Source: Phialocephala subalpina (lineage: Eukaryota > Ascomycota > Leotiomycetes > Helotiales > Mollisiaceae). From it: a stretch of 64,000 nt of DNA. The position numbers and the translations under genes are program-made. The notes below the pieces were generated by a model that saw only the letters and a program-made list of their open reading frames with translations, made no database searches and had not been told where the DNA came from. The DNA lies in the NCBI GenBank assembly GCA_900073065.1, contig FJOG01000024.1, positions 244,679 to 308,678 of the forward strand. Direction: 5' to 3'. This document shows, in pieces, positions 24,509 to 36,420 of the stretch. Position 1 is the first letter of the stretch. Each line of letters opens with the position of its first letter.

Positions 24509-25315
24509 TCAGCGACCAACCAAACCATTCCGTCCCAACCAACCCCTCACACCGCTATCGTTGCTATTGATCCTCTTCGGATTCAAAGCTTGCACCCCGC
24601 CATCCCTCCTCCCAAACATACCATTATTCCCACTGCTTGGTGGCCCGAATCCACCTCTCCAAGGATCATTAGGCCAATTCCTACTTTGTTTCCTCCTCTC
24701 CTCCGCTCTCCTCCACGCATGCGCCATCACCGCGTCTTGTCTGCGATCTTGTTCCTGTGCTCGATCTAGGAAAGCTTCATATGAGTCCGACGACTCGCGG
24801 ACGGGCGACGACGGAGGATAATAGCTGTTTGGAGGAGCGGGATATCGGTGATTGTCTGGACGGGGTGGAGAGGGCGCAGAGGGAGGGAGTTCAAGGAGGG
24901 TGGATGTTGTGGAAAGATTCGAGGTTGAGGTGTTGCGATGGCGTGTGGGGAGGGTAGTGATATCTTGTCCCGCTGCGTTCCATACTGATTGGGATTCTAC
25001 GACGCGCGGGGACAGAGGGGAGAGAGGTGGCGACGCTAGAGAAGCATAAGCAGTGCTGCCAAGACGAGTTCTTGGAAGTACCACAGCGCGTTCGGCACCT
25101 GCGGTGGAGGAGGAGATGTTGAAATCTGAGATCGTGGAGCTGCGATGCGATTTGGAAGAGGTCTTCGAGTTCCGGGAGAAGAGGCGCATAGCGATAGGTT
25201 TAGGTTTTAGTTTGGATTCGGGCGGAGACATGACCTCGTTTTGGAGGGGCGCGATCTTGTTGCTGGACTTGATCTTGGGCTGCTTGTCCGACTTGCGTTG
25301 GAACTTCGCGAGCAT
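24509..25315 (-). CDS. Disordered Ser/Pro-rich protein, conserved basic C-terminus
   Basis: A single open frame of 268 codons. It begins MLAKFQRKSDKQPK, a basic segment, and continues as a Ser/Thr/Pro-rich disordered chain. The C-terminal third is more ordered. A predicted helix SYEAFLDRAQEQDRRQDAVM is followed by HAWRRAEERRKQSRNWPNDP, then WRGGFGPP and a Gly/Arg tail. This WPNDPWRGGF-type ending looks conserved. No known domain is recognised. The stop lies about 70 bp beyond the end of the convergent Zn2Cys6 gene, so the 3' UTRs overlap. The dense short frames on the opposite strand are shadows. Role unknown. Confidence 0.65.
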   Translation of the reverse strand: MLAKFQRKSDKQPKIKSSNKIAPLQNEVMSPPESKLKPKPIAMRLFSRNSKTSSKSHRSSTISDFNISSSTAGAERAVVLPRTRLGSTAYASLASPPLSPLSPRVVESQSVWNAAGQDITTLPTRHRNTSTSNLSTTSTLLELPPSAPSPPRPDNHRYPAPPNSYYPPSSPVRESSDSYEAFLDRAQEQDRRQDAVMAHAWRRAEERRKQSRNWPNDPWRGGFGPPSSGNNGMFGRRDGGVQALNPKRINSNDSGVRGWLGRNGLVGR

Positions 25316-28300
25316 TGCGGGCTGTGCTACGAGATGGGTTTCGTTTTTTTGTTGTATTTGGTCATGGAGCGGTACTTTCAGCGTGGTGTTCGGTGGCGTT
25401 TTTGCTTGATGTTCCTTCTTGGCCTATCCTTCTTGTCGATGTTCTTACCGTGCTGGGACTTTCGATCTGGCCCTTAGTGTCTGTCTTTGACGTATGGTAT
25501 CTTTCTTGTACCTTGTTCGGGTGTGTAAAGGTGTTGGAGCTGGATATAGAATGGTTCGCTTGTTCCCTTCTTGATTATGATTGACATGTATCTTGCTCCA
25601 GATTTATATCTTGATCTCCAGATTCAGAATATATATTATCCTCGGTCCTAGCTCTACGGGTCGTATGTCCAAACTCTCTCTCGTCCTAAGTTTGCGATCA
25701 ACGGTCGTACGGTCGTTAGATTTCTGACTCTAGATTCTGTTTCCTTCCGAATGTGGCTTGCGGGTTTATGTGTTTTTGGGAGAAGAGTATGTCTGATCTC
25801 CAGTACCGAAATCCAATATCAGCCTGTCCTTCGCGCCAGAAAACAACTCCTTCATGCGACTTCCAGGTCGGTACTTGTCTCTGGCAGTGTCAATCCGGGA
25901 GCTTGCTAGTCTGATTGATGTGGCGAAGAACTTGCTTGACTCCAGAAATAAGGTGAAAGTGGTAAGTGGTGGGAAAGTCCCGGGTCGTTGCTTGTCACGA
26001 CGACCAGGCAAAGCTTTGTGGTGAAAAAATGAGACCAGCAGCTGGGATGGAGCTTGTTATAATTTATGTCGATAATGTTTGGGCGTAGATTGGGTGCCAA
26101 GTGATAGGAGCGCGAATCCCAGTGTCTTGGTTCTTTGCAGGCGAGTCAGGCTAGCCGCGTATCTTTTGTGCAGTATGCGTTGTTGGTGGAAAGTCCCGAT
26201 GTCGTAGGAAGTGGCTTTTTGATACCAAGAGAGATAAATAGAACGATTGGATGTAAGTGAAGCTGGAGTTCTTGAAGAAGTGGGATGTGGTTGTTGTGGC
26301 GTCGTGAATGAGGCGTTCAGGTGAGCAAGGCGTGGGGTTACTGGTGGGGCCGGTAAATATTCGGAGGTCAAAGGTGGGCAACGTTGACAAAAGCAAAGAG
26401 AGAAAGCGTCCACGAGATGAATGGGATGAGTTGATATAAATCATTTCGAGTTTTAATATTCTAATCTGCTGATATAAGATCCTCCGTATGACATCTCTAT
26501 CACCTACCCGAACACAACCGTGCCAGTACCGAAACATCCTTGTGCTGTTGTTATTGTTGTTCAGTAATATGCCCCGTGAACGGTGCACTAGAGGGGTGTC
26601 AGCCGAGCTTGACCACCAACTGGTTTAGGGTGTAGTGCAGCAATTGTCAGCCACATTAATGACAAGTGGAGGATAGTTGTATACGGTAGGTTCATTGGGG
26701 TATATATATCCGAGGAATGGGAGAGAGCGACCACATTCGTAACAATTGAGCCTCTAGATGGAAGTTTGAGTTTGGGGGCGTCCAATTGTGAAGTTTGGCA
26801 GGTGAGAATGACGCCCCTATTCTTACTGTAATTTAGGCGAGCGTACCGAGTGCTGGCCCTAAAGGTGCTGAGTCACCTCAAGATGACTGTTGCAAGGAGT
26901 TGAATGGCACACTCGTACATATGAAAACTGGATTTGATTGAAATCATGGGAAGAGAGGTGTGAGAAACTGAAACAATCGTATCGAGGCTCAATGACAATG
27001 TGCTTAAAATCCGGGGTCGTGCTGGGGTGCTGTAGATCCGGAGCCAAAATGGAACGTGCCACAAGAGATACGATGGGGTTTCTACGTGACGATGGGTCTA
27101 TGATGGGATGAGACGGGTGCTGATATAAGATTTCGAGATATGGATCAAATGTAAGTAAGCTTCTGACTCTGAGAGGGATTTGTCTGGTGTGCCGGTACGA
27201 GATCCGACTCCCGAGGCTGATATTCAGGATTTGTGATCAAGAGTTCCAGCGAACGGCTTCAAGAAAGCCCAGGATCCAGATGCAAAAACAAGTGACAAAG
27301 CATCGTGGGGATCTGCGCGCTCATGGGTTCAAGAATCTTGCTGATGATTTGGGTGTGCAGAATGCAGATGCACGATGATGGGATGATGTTGGGATTCCAT
27401 GCATGGTAAAATTGCGAGGTTGTACCAAGTCTGACAGAGGCGCTGTAGGGCTGAGAAAACAAGGGTATGTTGATATCGACCTTCTCGTTCCGATCACTTT
27501 TGTAGGTTCCAGAACTCCTGTGAATATCGACTTCAGATGACAAGATATAAGTCCGCCATTGGTCGAATCATGCAAGTGTCACCACGTTGTGAAACCGCAT
27601 GCTTGGTTGTGACTTCAAATAGGCTATCGTGTTGCTCTCGGTTCGAGAAGTTCCCCTTCTTGATAAAGGTCTCCGATAATCGGAGTGACCTTGAAGATAA
27701 GTTTAAAGTTAGCCGTTGACGGGCTTTTAAACTAGATCGCTGCAGGGTTGCTGAGACGTGGAGTTGAGGGACAAAGGTGGGGTGAAGCGAATGCGAGTAA
27801 CCTTACGACAACATTTAAGTTCAGAAAGACTTCCAGCCTTCAAACATCCTTTTTTTATTGCACTTCATATAAAATAATCCCCAAGTCGCTCATATGAGCC
27901 TTCTTCAAATGAGAACACACTAATAGAATGAATCGTGGTAACGATACTCGCAAGCCGAATGTTCTTGAAACAATGGTTCCCCAAGCCAATTCTCGAGGGT
28001 ATACAGACTGTACCTCAAGTTCTGTATGCACAGTAGAATTTTCTCTGGCTCTCTCCATTGGATCAGCAGCGACTTACCAGAAACTTCCCTGACGAGGATG
28101 CGGTGCTTTGGGGTCTGTCCCTTGGCTTCCCCGCCCTCAATAAAAATAGGCTCTCATCCCCGGAAACGTTTTCCGCGCTTTATGGCCTGATTTTAACATC
28201 ATCTGAATAAGGTCCATGTTTCATCTCCGATGCAGGGAATCCATGTCAAAGATTTTCACAAGCCATTTTTTCATCAGTTGACATGAGTAAATCCATCAGT

Positions 28301-28503
28301 TCTGTTCTATGCATACACATTAACCAACCTGGCTCATCTCCCTTACTATCTACACAAACAAAACATCCTCAAATATGGTATCTTAGCAGCGCAAAATCTC
28401 TCAAACTGACAGCCCGAAAAGCAGAACCTCGAAAATATAGACAAACAATAACACTCCGCGAGGTCGCAATGTAAAACAAACGTAATGTCTCAGAGTCAAA
28501 CTC
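25316..28503. other. 3.2 kb intergenic stretch, no supported gene
   Basis: No spliceable protein found. Two places share a similar pattern: GGGATGAG followed by TGATATAA and TTTCGAG, at about 26425-26455 and 27107-27140. This hints at an old short duplication. Otherwise nothing recognised. Confidence 0.5.
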
Positions 28504-29903
28504 CTAAACTCTATCCTCAATCCTCCTCTCAGGCGCATATTCCCGCTTCCCCATTACCCAGAACCCCCTCTGCTCCCTACCCCTATCCAACTTATGACTA
28601 TTCAACCCTACCTCCCGATCAACAGTAATAAAAGTCGTCTTCGTAATCGTATTCCCTTGAAGTGGCAAAATGCTCTCCTCACTCCGATTATTCTCCAAAT
28701 CATCTCCCTTCCTGCTCCCCAACATCTCGAAATTGTTCTTACTTGACAAATCCCGGGACACGGAAGCCGTGTGTGCGTACTTTGATCCGTGGGGGCGGGA
28801 CTGGAGGTTGTTATCATTGGTGTTCTTCTTGGTTTTCGAGGAGCCGTAGGCCCAGGGGTTTTCGAGCATGCGTTTGAAAAGCGGCTTAAGGCAGGGAAGA
28901 CAGGCGGTTATGATGCCGACGTTGCACTCCACACTAGAATGTTGTCAGGTTATCTTGCTCGAAAAAAGACTCGGGAAGGAAAGCTCTTACATTGTCCAGA
29001 TTGTGATCATGGTCGAATCAAAGAGGAAGTCGCCAGTCAAACCATAGCTAGGTAAAGTAGACAACTTCATGATGGACGAGACGCATGCGAAGATTCCAAG
29101 GCCCATGATACAGCACAGCGAGGCTTTCACTCGCCCATTGATTTGGAGGTTCCAGAGCATGGGGATTGGGAGCGCGGCCATCATCAGATCGGTGAAGATA
29201 TTAATAGCTATTAACATCAGCGAGGTTTCATCTGATAATATAACTTTCTTGGGACATTACAAGAGTTCACATAACTCAAATTCCTCAGGGTCGTCGGAGC
29301 CCAGCAAGTAGTTTGAACTGTTGTATCCCAATTTATGGCCAAGTTCTTGCATTGTAATACGATGGTCATAAAGGCCGCGAATGTGTAGACGAGCAGGAAG
29401 ATGATTGTTCCCCATAGTAGCCGTTTAAAGAACTTCGTGGGCGCGATGCGGAGAAGAAAGAGCGCGATTGAGCATTTGACGATTGTGATTGCCCACAAAT
29501 AGATGGGCTGTGTGATGAAATTCAATTCCAGGCCTAGCTTTGCTTTGGCTGGTTCGACGAGTGCGACATGACGGCCGGCGCCGTTCTGGACTTCTGGAAT
29601 GACGAAACCGATCCCGATTAAGGAGAGAAGCTATTTGGAATTAGATTTGTTGATCTTCCGTTTTATTTGGTGAGCTCACCATTGCGAAAAGAATTACATA
29701 GTCCTGGCGAATGATCAGCATGGTCAACTGCGACACTGTGACAGACATACATCTGGTCCCGTACTACGAATCATCCGCACTCGAACATACATTCGAGCGC
29801 ATACTGATGCAAAAGCCAATATCGTTACTGTAATCGTCGCACCGAGGATGGCTGGACCTCTGTTAACATCCGCCACCTTTGCGTCTAGCAAAGTTGTCGA
29901 CAT
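28504..29903 (-). CDS. Fungal rhodopsin-domain integral membrane protein
   Basis: Five exons in gene order, 29903-29751, 29703-29680, 29630-29261, 29207-28991 and 28933-28504, give 397 residues. Exon 2 is only 24 bases (DYVILFAM). All introns are 47-57 bp GT-AG and all phases close. Seven membrane segments are expected: AILGATITVTILAFASV, DYVILFAMLLSLIGIGFVI, PIYLWAITIVKCSIALFLL, LLWGTIIFLLVYTFAAFMTI, AINIFTDLMMAALPIPML, CCIMGLGIFACVSSI and IWTIVECNVGIITACLPCL. The NIFTD, P-I-P and (V)ECNVGI motifs mark the large PTH11/SAT20-like fungal rhodopsin-domain family. The C-terminal tail of about 120 residues is charged and disordered. No retinal-binding lysine is expected in this family. Members are linked to surface sensing, but the ligand is unknown here. 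Confidence 0.85.
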
Positions 29904-31926
29904 GACTAGCGAAGGTAGACAAAATCCGCAAAATCATTCAGAGGGAAAAACAAGCAATATGAACAACAAAGAGTCCCTTCACTCTTCGGCCCAGAGAGGA
30001 GATGCTGCAAGGAAATTAACGCCGGTCAACGGCAGATCTGGTTATGGTAACGCCCGCGAGAGTATTCATCCTACCAGAATATTGGATATCGGCACATAGA
30101 AGCAAGCTCCTGTATCAGAACGGCATGAGTACTGATTGAAAGAGAAAATTGTGGAAGATGCAGACACATAGAAGGTTAGAGGCCCGAGCGACAGTCACGA
30201 ACAGGTAAATATACCTTCGGCTTGTGGGTGCCTGACCATACAATGGGTATATTATAAACTCAAACACAAGCCGACGAACAAGGGGTATTGCGTATTGCCT
30301 CGTGCAAAAAGGGGTCCATGGTCAGCTTTAAGTGGAAACTCAATCGATCGACAAGGTTGAAACTTCTCTGGCAGCTGCGCCTTCTTCGTCGAAGCTTCGC
30401 AAGATTCTGGGTGGACGGCTGCTGGAACTTTTTTTTGACATGGACTTCAAACAACTTCAAACAAGGTTGCGATGCGTCGTCTTAACTTCCCACAGTACCC
30501 CAACCCAGCGCACGTGAAGCAGGCATTCGGCTGTCAGCACCTCAATGGCAGCACGACTGTCGCACTGCTCACCAAAACATAACAGGTTGTCGCTATCATC
30601 AACAAACCCATTTCTTGCTTGTCTTTGATTGTGAAAAGGCCAAGCTTTGTGGAATCAATACTCAATGGCGTAAGAATTACGGGTACTACTAAGCTTCTCC
30701 GATTGTTGTGAACCCCGCCGTCCAAGAGAATGGAAGTAATTTATCTTATACTTCCAGTTCGGTCAGATCTTCCGAATTTGCAGCATCGAGTTGCTCTGAA
30801 CCCTTGATTCTTGGGAACCACGGTTGCCACTTGACTTCCATAATTACACAGGGAGAACCGAGGATGCAGGTACTAGAAAGTGTAGCAGCATGTTCCATCT
30901 CATGTCGTCGTTCCCCCAAGAAGTCGTCTTCGCAGCATGTGGTCGAGAGACTGGACATGAAAGAGCCGTCTAAACAGAATACGAGCCGGCATCCCACTTT
31001 GGAACTGCCCCGATATCAATGGAAGACGTCTTCTGGGACGGTGGAACACTGCGAGAGGAGGAGATAGCAAACCTCAAAACCCTCAACGGGAAGCAAGGGC
31101 GAACCGACGAGTGAGGGCAAACCTTCTTGAGGCCTGCTGAACGAATTAATTTAGGCTTGAGGACTCAAAGTCGAGGACGATCTGCAGTCGTGAAAAACTT
31201 TATCAAACTCGGCAAATGTGACGTCTCCCTACTTCGTAGATCTGTCGGGTTGGCACGTCCCCCTATCACGGGAGCTTTACCTTGATCTCTCTTGCGACTG
31301 TAAAAGCTTAATCGGAAGCTTCGCCGCCTTGTTTGCGCTAATCATATCTTGTCCAATTCTCCGCGGGACCCGCCAGCTCGCAACGTCGCCCAATTCGAGC
31401 TTCTATTGGAGGTAAATAATCTTCTAGCATCATGCGAGCGGAGCGAATAACCATGACCCTGAAGTTGGCAGCTGGCTCGGAAGTACCCTCCCTGGCTCTC
31501 TACGCATTCCACTGGGCTCCGTTCGCCTCGACAGGGACGTCTTCTCAGTCGTCTTCTCGTACCATTTTCAGATCCCATGTCTCATTCGATTTTAGTGGCT
31601 TTGAATTCCCCAAGACGGTAGTTTGCGACTTTGCAAAGAATTGATAATCTTACCGAATTCTCATTATGCTTTCTTGAGATGTTCCGGGGATATTGGTGGG
31701 GCAGAGGAAGAAAACGTGTTGAAGGGAACACGCATTGGAATTTGAATATTTCGTCCGCTGATCTGGTTGACCATGGGAAAGAAGAAGTTTAAATACTTCC
31801 TTCCTCTCTTCTTTTTCCGATCATCACCCAGATCATCACTTCAGATTGCTTCCTCAGTCTGTGCCACGAGTGTCTTACTCGAACTCGTTCTTTCCTCGCC
31901 GAGCTGTTTGATCTTTGACAGTCCAT
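29904..31926. other. 2 kb intergenic stretch, no supported gene
   Basis: Divergent promoter space between the rhodopsin-domain gene and the tyrosinase. No convincing frames or repeats. CT-rich DNA just before 31900 could be part of the tyrosinase promoter or 5' leader. Confidence 0.5.
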
Positions 31927-33230
31927 ATGCGTGTCTGTTCCTCCCTCAATGCTACTCTCCTGACGGGAGCAGCGTATGCTGCTCCAGTCACCACTGATGA
32001 CGCATGCTCTCCAGCAATCGAGAGAGATATCAATGAGTTTCAAGCAGCCTTTGAAGAGTTGGCTGCTACCGCAAAGGCTGTCCACACCGCATCACTCGCC
32101 AACAGCACTGGTACCTGCACAGTAGACAACATCGTGATTCGCAAAGAATGGTATGCAATGACCCAAAACACCTCTGAACATTCACTCAAATCAGCTTAGG
32201 AGCACCCTCAGCTCGACAGAGAAGTCTGCTTACATCGATGCTGTTCTCTGCGTGCAGAATAGCGCTGCCTTGACCCCCACCAGTTTGATTCCAGGTGTCC
32301 GGAGCCGCTTCGATGATTTTGTGGGAACGCACATCAACCAAACTTTGAACATACACTATACTGTAAGCAATTAATCCCGCAATGCTAAAGATCATCAATT
32401 AACCATTTCAGGGAACTTTCCTCGCGTGGCATCGCTGGTTCACGTATAACTATGAGCAACTCCTCAAGAATGAGTGCGGTTATACTGGTACGCAACCATA
32501 TTGGAACTGGGGCTTAACTGCGGACAACACCACGAAATCTGGACAACTATTCGATGGCTCTGAGCTCAGCATGTCAGGAAACGGCGAGTTTATCGCCAAC
32601 AAGTCCGACCTCCAACTCACTCTCGGCTCTTACCCCATCGTGTACCTCCCGGCCGGAGACGGTGGTGGATGCGTGACTTCCGGACCATTCGCTAACATGT
32701 CCGTCAACCTTGGACCCGTCTCTCTTCCCTTGAACGGCGGCGATGTCGAAACTGGCACCGGACTTGATTATAACCCACGATGCCTGGAGCGTGATCTCGG
32801 CACCGAGGTCAATGCCCTGTACGCAAACTTCACCTCCATCGTCGACCTCATCACCAGCCGCACCAACATCTACGACTTCCAAACCTGGATGCAAGGCTAT
32901 CCTGGTTCAGGTTCAATTGGTGTCCATGGTGGTGGACACTTCACCATTGCCGGCAACCCAGGAGCGGATGTCTTCACTTCTCCCGGAGACCCAGCTTTCT
33001 ACCTTCACCATGGTATGATCGATCGCGTGTGGTGGATTTGGCAGAACTTAGACCTCGAGACCCGCCAGAACCCCATCTCTGGTACAGGAACTTTCTTGAA
33101 CTACCCCGAGTCTGCCAACACTACTCTCGACACTGTGATTGATATCGGGTATGCTGTTCTAGGCGCTTCCATCGCGATGTCGGAGTTGATGAGCACTATC
33201 TCCGGTCCTTTCTGCTACACTTATGAGTAG
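31927..33230 (+). CDS. Tyrosinase-type copper oxidase, short form
   Basis: Three exons, 31927-32150, 32200-32362 and 32412-33230, give 401 residues. The 49-bp introns close the phase and restore ...IRKEW|STLSSTEK and NIHYT|GTFLAWHRW. CuA site: the His in VGTHINQ or NIHYT, then FLAWHRWF. CuB site: HGGGHFTIAG, then SPGDPAFYLHHGMIDRVWWI. These are the type-3 copper ligands of tyrosinases and catechol oxidases, which oxidise phenols to quinones in pigment or secondary metabolism. The chain ends soon after the catalytic core and lacks the C-terminal shielding domain of long tyrosinases. The start lies after an in-frame stop. The N-terminus (MRVCSSLNATLLTGAAYAAP) is a weak signal peptide, so a further 5' exon is possible. 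The gene stands alone, with no pigment-cluster partner in view. Confidence 0.87.
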
Positions 33231-34337
33231 ACTGTTATGATAATTATGGGTGCCTTGGGATGGTAAAGAATGACAGTGTTTGGCAAACCTTTCGAGTGAA
33301 AAATTTCGCATTCTAACCTTTCCAAGGGCTTTCAAAGAACATCAAAGATGGGTTCTACTTGTGACCAGAGTAGACGACTTTGGTATAACGTCCGTGTATC
33401 CTTTGTATATGCTTGCAAACCTTCAAAATCAGGATTGTTTTTCTAATGCCTTCACTTCGTGCTCCCTGTACCGGTATGGATACATGCATTTGTAGTCTGA
33501 ATGTGGGCCCAATTATGTCGGAACTTAGGATATGATCCCGCACCTCTCTTTCTTTTATCAGGAATTAGTTTTCAATGTCGCTGCCGCAAATGGAAATTTT
33601 GTTGTTGCCCTCAGCGCATCGATTCGGACCTCGCTTAGCCAGACGAGCCCCTGAACAGGCTGAACTGAGGCATTCCGAAATTTCGAAGTCATGCGACTCG
33701 CCCATCATGCTTCCACCTCTGCATTCGGCTACCGCGCTTGAACTACCGTGTAGATTCCTATAAAATAAAAATCCTATCTCTGCGCCAAATTGATGTGATT
33801 CTGTCGTTGCTCGCTACGTGCCTCTCCACCCAGAATCAACCCCACGATCACATGATGACGGACAAGTCACCTGAACTGACAGTTCCCAGCAGAATTGGTG
33901 GAGCTTCTTTTGGCCCCCTGATTTGTATAGCTATCAGGATATCTATTGTGTCGAAGCTCCGGTGGTTTCTGTACTTTTACAAAGCTTCCGGGGCATGATG
34001 AGCCGAGGTAGCGGACCTGTTGAAACTGCGCTTTCGATTTTCATTTTGTTCCAATTCTGCCCAGCTATTTAGGATCGGATTTCCTTTGCCCTAGCCATCC
34101 CGGAAGCATCCGATTGAAGTTCTCATGCGACGCAGCCTGGAATTGTGATGCCGATACCATACGGCTTCTCTGAATCATGCCGATCGCGAGCCACATCCCA
34201 CTTTCGCCACATGCCGTACGTTGACCCCGTTGAACACATGAATGGAGAGATCATGAACACATTAAACACCATCTCAGATTGTCAAATAAATACCAGGATG
34301 CACCACTTTATACCTACCCGGTCACTCCAGCATCATT
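33231..34337. other. 1.1 kb intergenic stretch, no supported gene
   Basis: 3' space of the tyrosinase and upstream space of the dipeptidase. Nothing recognised. Confidence 0.5.
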
Positions 34338-35923
34338 ATGGATGATAGTGTCTTGAGCCGTCGGCGCACTGAAAATACGCCACCCTCACCAGATTCGGCG
34401 CAACCCTCCGCCATTCAGCCTCGAAGAACAGAACTCTCGTATCTCAAACATTGGTTCTTCGTCCTTCTGTCGATATCAACGGCCATTTTGTTGCTATATC
34501 GCTATGGCTACTCTACAGACGAGGCAATAAACCCCCTCGACTACAAATCTCGAGCACAAAAACTGATGGAAACGACTCCTTTAATCGATGGACATAATGA
34601 CCTACCCTACCTGCTCAGGCTGGAATTGAAGAACAAGATCTATGACGCGACGAAGTTTACTTTCAGGGAAGGCAAGAATTCTCTTATTCTTTGGTTCTTT
34701 TGTTGTCTGACAATGAAAAACTATAGGATTAGCAAGTCATACAGACTTGGAGCGTCTGAAATCAGGCCGCATTGGCGGCCAATTTTGGTCAGTCTTTGTC
34801 GAGGTGAGAAGTCAAAGAGCAAAGTTTAGACATGCGCGGATCTGACTGAAGTAGTGTCCAGATATTTCATCCCTCGATGACCCAAACGTAAGCACGATTT
34901 CCAAAGTAAACCAACAAGACTGACTTTGAATCAAAAGCACAACGTGAGAGACACTCTTGAGCAAATAGACGTAGCGAAAAGATTCATCGCCGAGTATCGA
35001 CCCGAACTGCGCTACTGCGAGCATTCATCTTGCGTCATTTCTGCTTTCAAAGCTGGCAGTATAGCTTCAATGCTTGGTGCGGAGGGATTACACCAAGCGG
35101 GCTCAGCTATCGGAGTTATTCGCCAGTTCTTCGATCTCGGAGTGCGCTATATCACGTTGACCCATAATTGCGACAATCCTTTCGCTACTGCGGCTTCAAC
35201 AGTCACTGCTACCGAAAAAGATGGAGGTCTTACAGAGTTTGGTAAAGCAGCAGTATTGGAGATGAATCGACTTGGTATGATGGTTGACCTCAGCCATGTT
35301 AGCCACAAGACTATGCGAGATGTTCTCGACGTAACTCAGTCCCCAGTCATATTCTCTCATTCCGCTTGTTATGCATTGGCAAAGAATTATCGAAATGCCC
35401 CAGATGATGTGTTGGCAAGACTGACAGATAATGGAGGAGTGATTATGGTATTCTTCGTGAAACGGTTCCTTGATGCTGAGCGCCCTGATGCTGCCGACAT
35501 GGCAACAGCGGTGGATCACATCTTCCATGTTGCAAAGGTGGCAGGCTGGGATCATGTCGGTATTGGTAAGTTCTACCAAAGACAGTCAAAGCTGTGACAT
35601 TGTACTAAATTTTCTCAGGCGCAGACTTTGACGGCACAGTCACTCTGGCAGATGGCATTGATGATGTCTCTGCCTATCCACTCTTGATTGAGAGCATTCT
35701 ACGCCGTGGAGCAACAGATGAACAAGTAAGAAAATTGTTGGGCGAGAACATTTTGCGGGTGTGGGCCCAGAATGAGGCAATTGCCGCTCGCCTGCAGTAT
35801 GTTGATCAAACCAAGCCTGTAGAAGAAGTCTGGGATGGTCGGAAGTGGACAAGATGGGATAACCCTTTGCCGGTTATGATTCCAGGTAATCTGGACCGAA
35901 TCAGGGCTCAGAACTATATGTAG
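34338..35923 (+). CDS. Membrane dipeptidase (peptidase M19)
   Basis: Five exons, 34338-34671, 34727-34803, 34855-34887, 34938-35565 and 35619-35923, give 458 residues with all phases closing. The first intron, 34672-34726, has a GC donor (AAG|GCAAGA) and CTATAG acceptor; no GT donor fits. A cytosolic tail is followed by one membrane anchor ([21 protein letters not shown], about residues 36-56), so this is a type II protein facing outward or a vesicle lumen. Zinc ligands of M19 are visible in order: HND in IDGHNDLP, the Glu in GAEGLHQ, the His pair region [19 protein letters not shown], and the closing GIGADFDG. The family cleaves dipeptides and tolerates D-residues at the C-terminal position. 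It is followed by an amino-acid permease, a D-amino-acid-oxidase-like enzyme and an amidohydrolase, which suggests a shared nitrogen-scavenging role. Confidence 0.88.
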
Positions 35924-36420
35924 TAGTCCACGACGTATGAGAATGATATCCACCAGAGGAAAGTTTCTCAGCCTGGAAGACAGCGTCGGCATACCGGCGA
36001 TATTTGTTATCTTATTTGACACCCTCTAAGGTCAATGAGTACGATTACATATCGATATGTACCCTTCTACGTTGAATACTTGAAGTTGACTTCGTTAAGG
36101 TAGGTTTTAGGAAGCCGGTGGTGAGGTACGGCTAGCATTCTCAATCTCCCAGCCTTGCGAAGACTTTCTCAACCCACTTCCTACTTTCTTTCTGCAATTA
36201 CAATTGTGGGAGATACACAAAATTTTCAAAGCCTACTTGCTCTACCGCGCAGCCTTCTTCATGTGAGCATTGATGTTTGAGAAGATATGATTACTCTATA
36301 AACATCCCTCGAGAACCTTATCGGCTCGGGAAACATCGTTATTCTTGACTCTAAATCTTTGGGGGGGGGGGGGTTGTTCACACCCATCTATTAGGATCGT
36401 ACATATGGAACAGCTTTCTT
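35924..36420. other. Convergent intergenic space with a G13 tract
   Basis: 3' ends of the dipeptidase and permease genes face each other. A run of 13 G lies at 36361-36373, about 50 bp beyond the permease stop. No gene. Confidence 0.6.

Noticed and set aside
36361..36373. G13 tract as a quadruplex or terminator
   Set aside because: A single uninterrupted run beyond the permease stop. It may be a sequencing-prone homopolymer, and nothing else supports a function.
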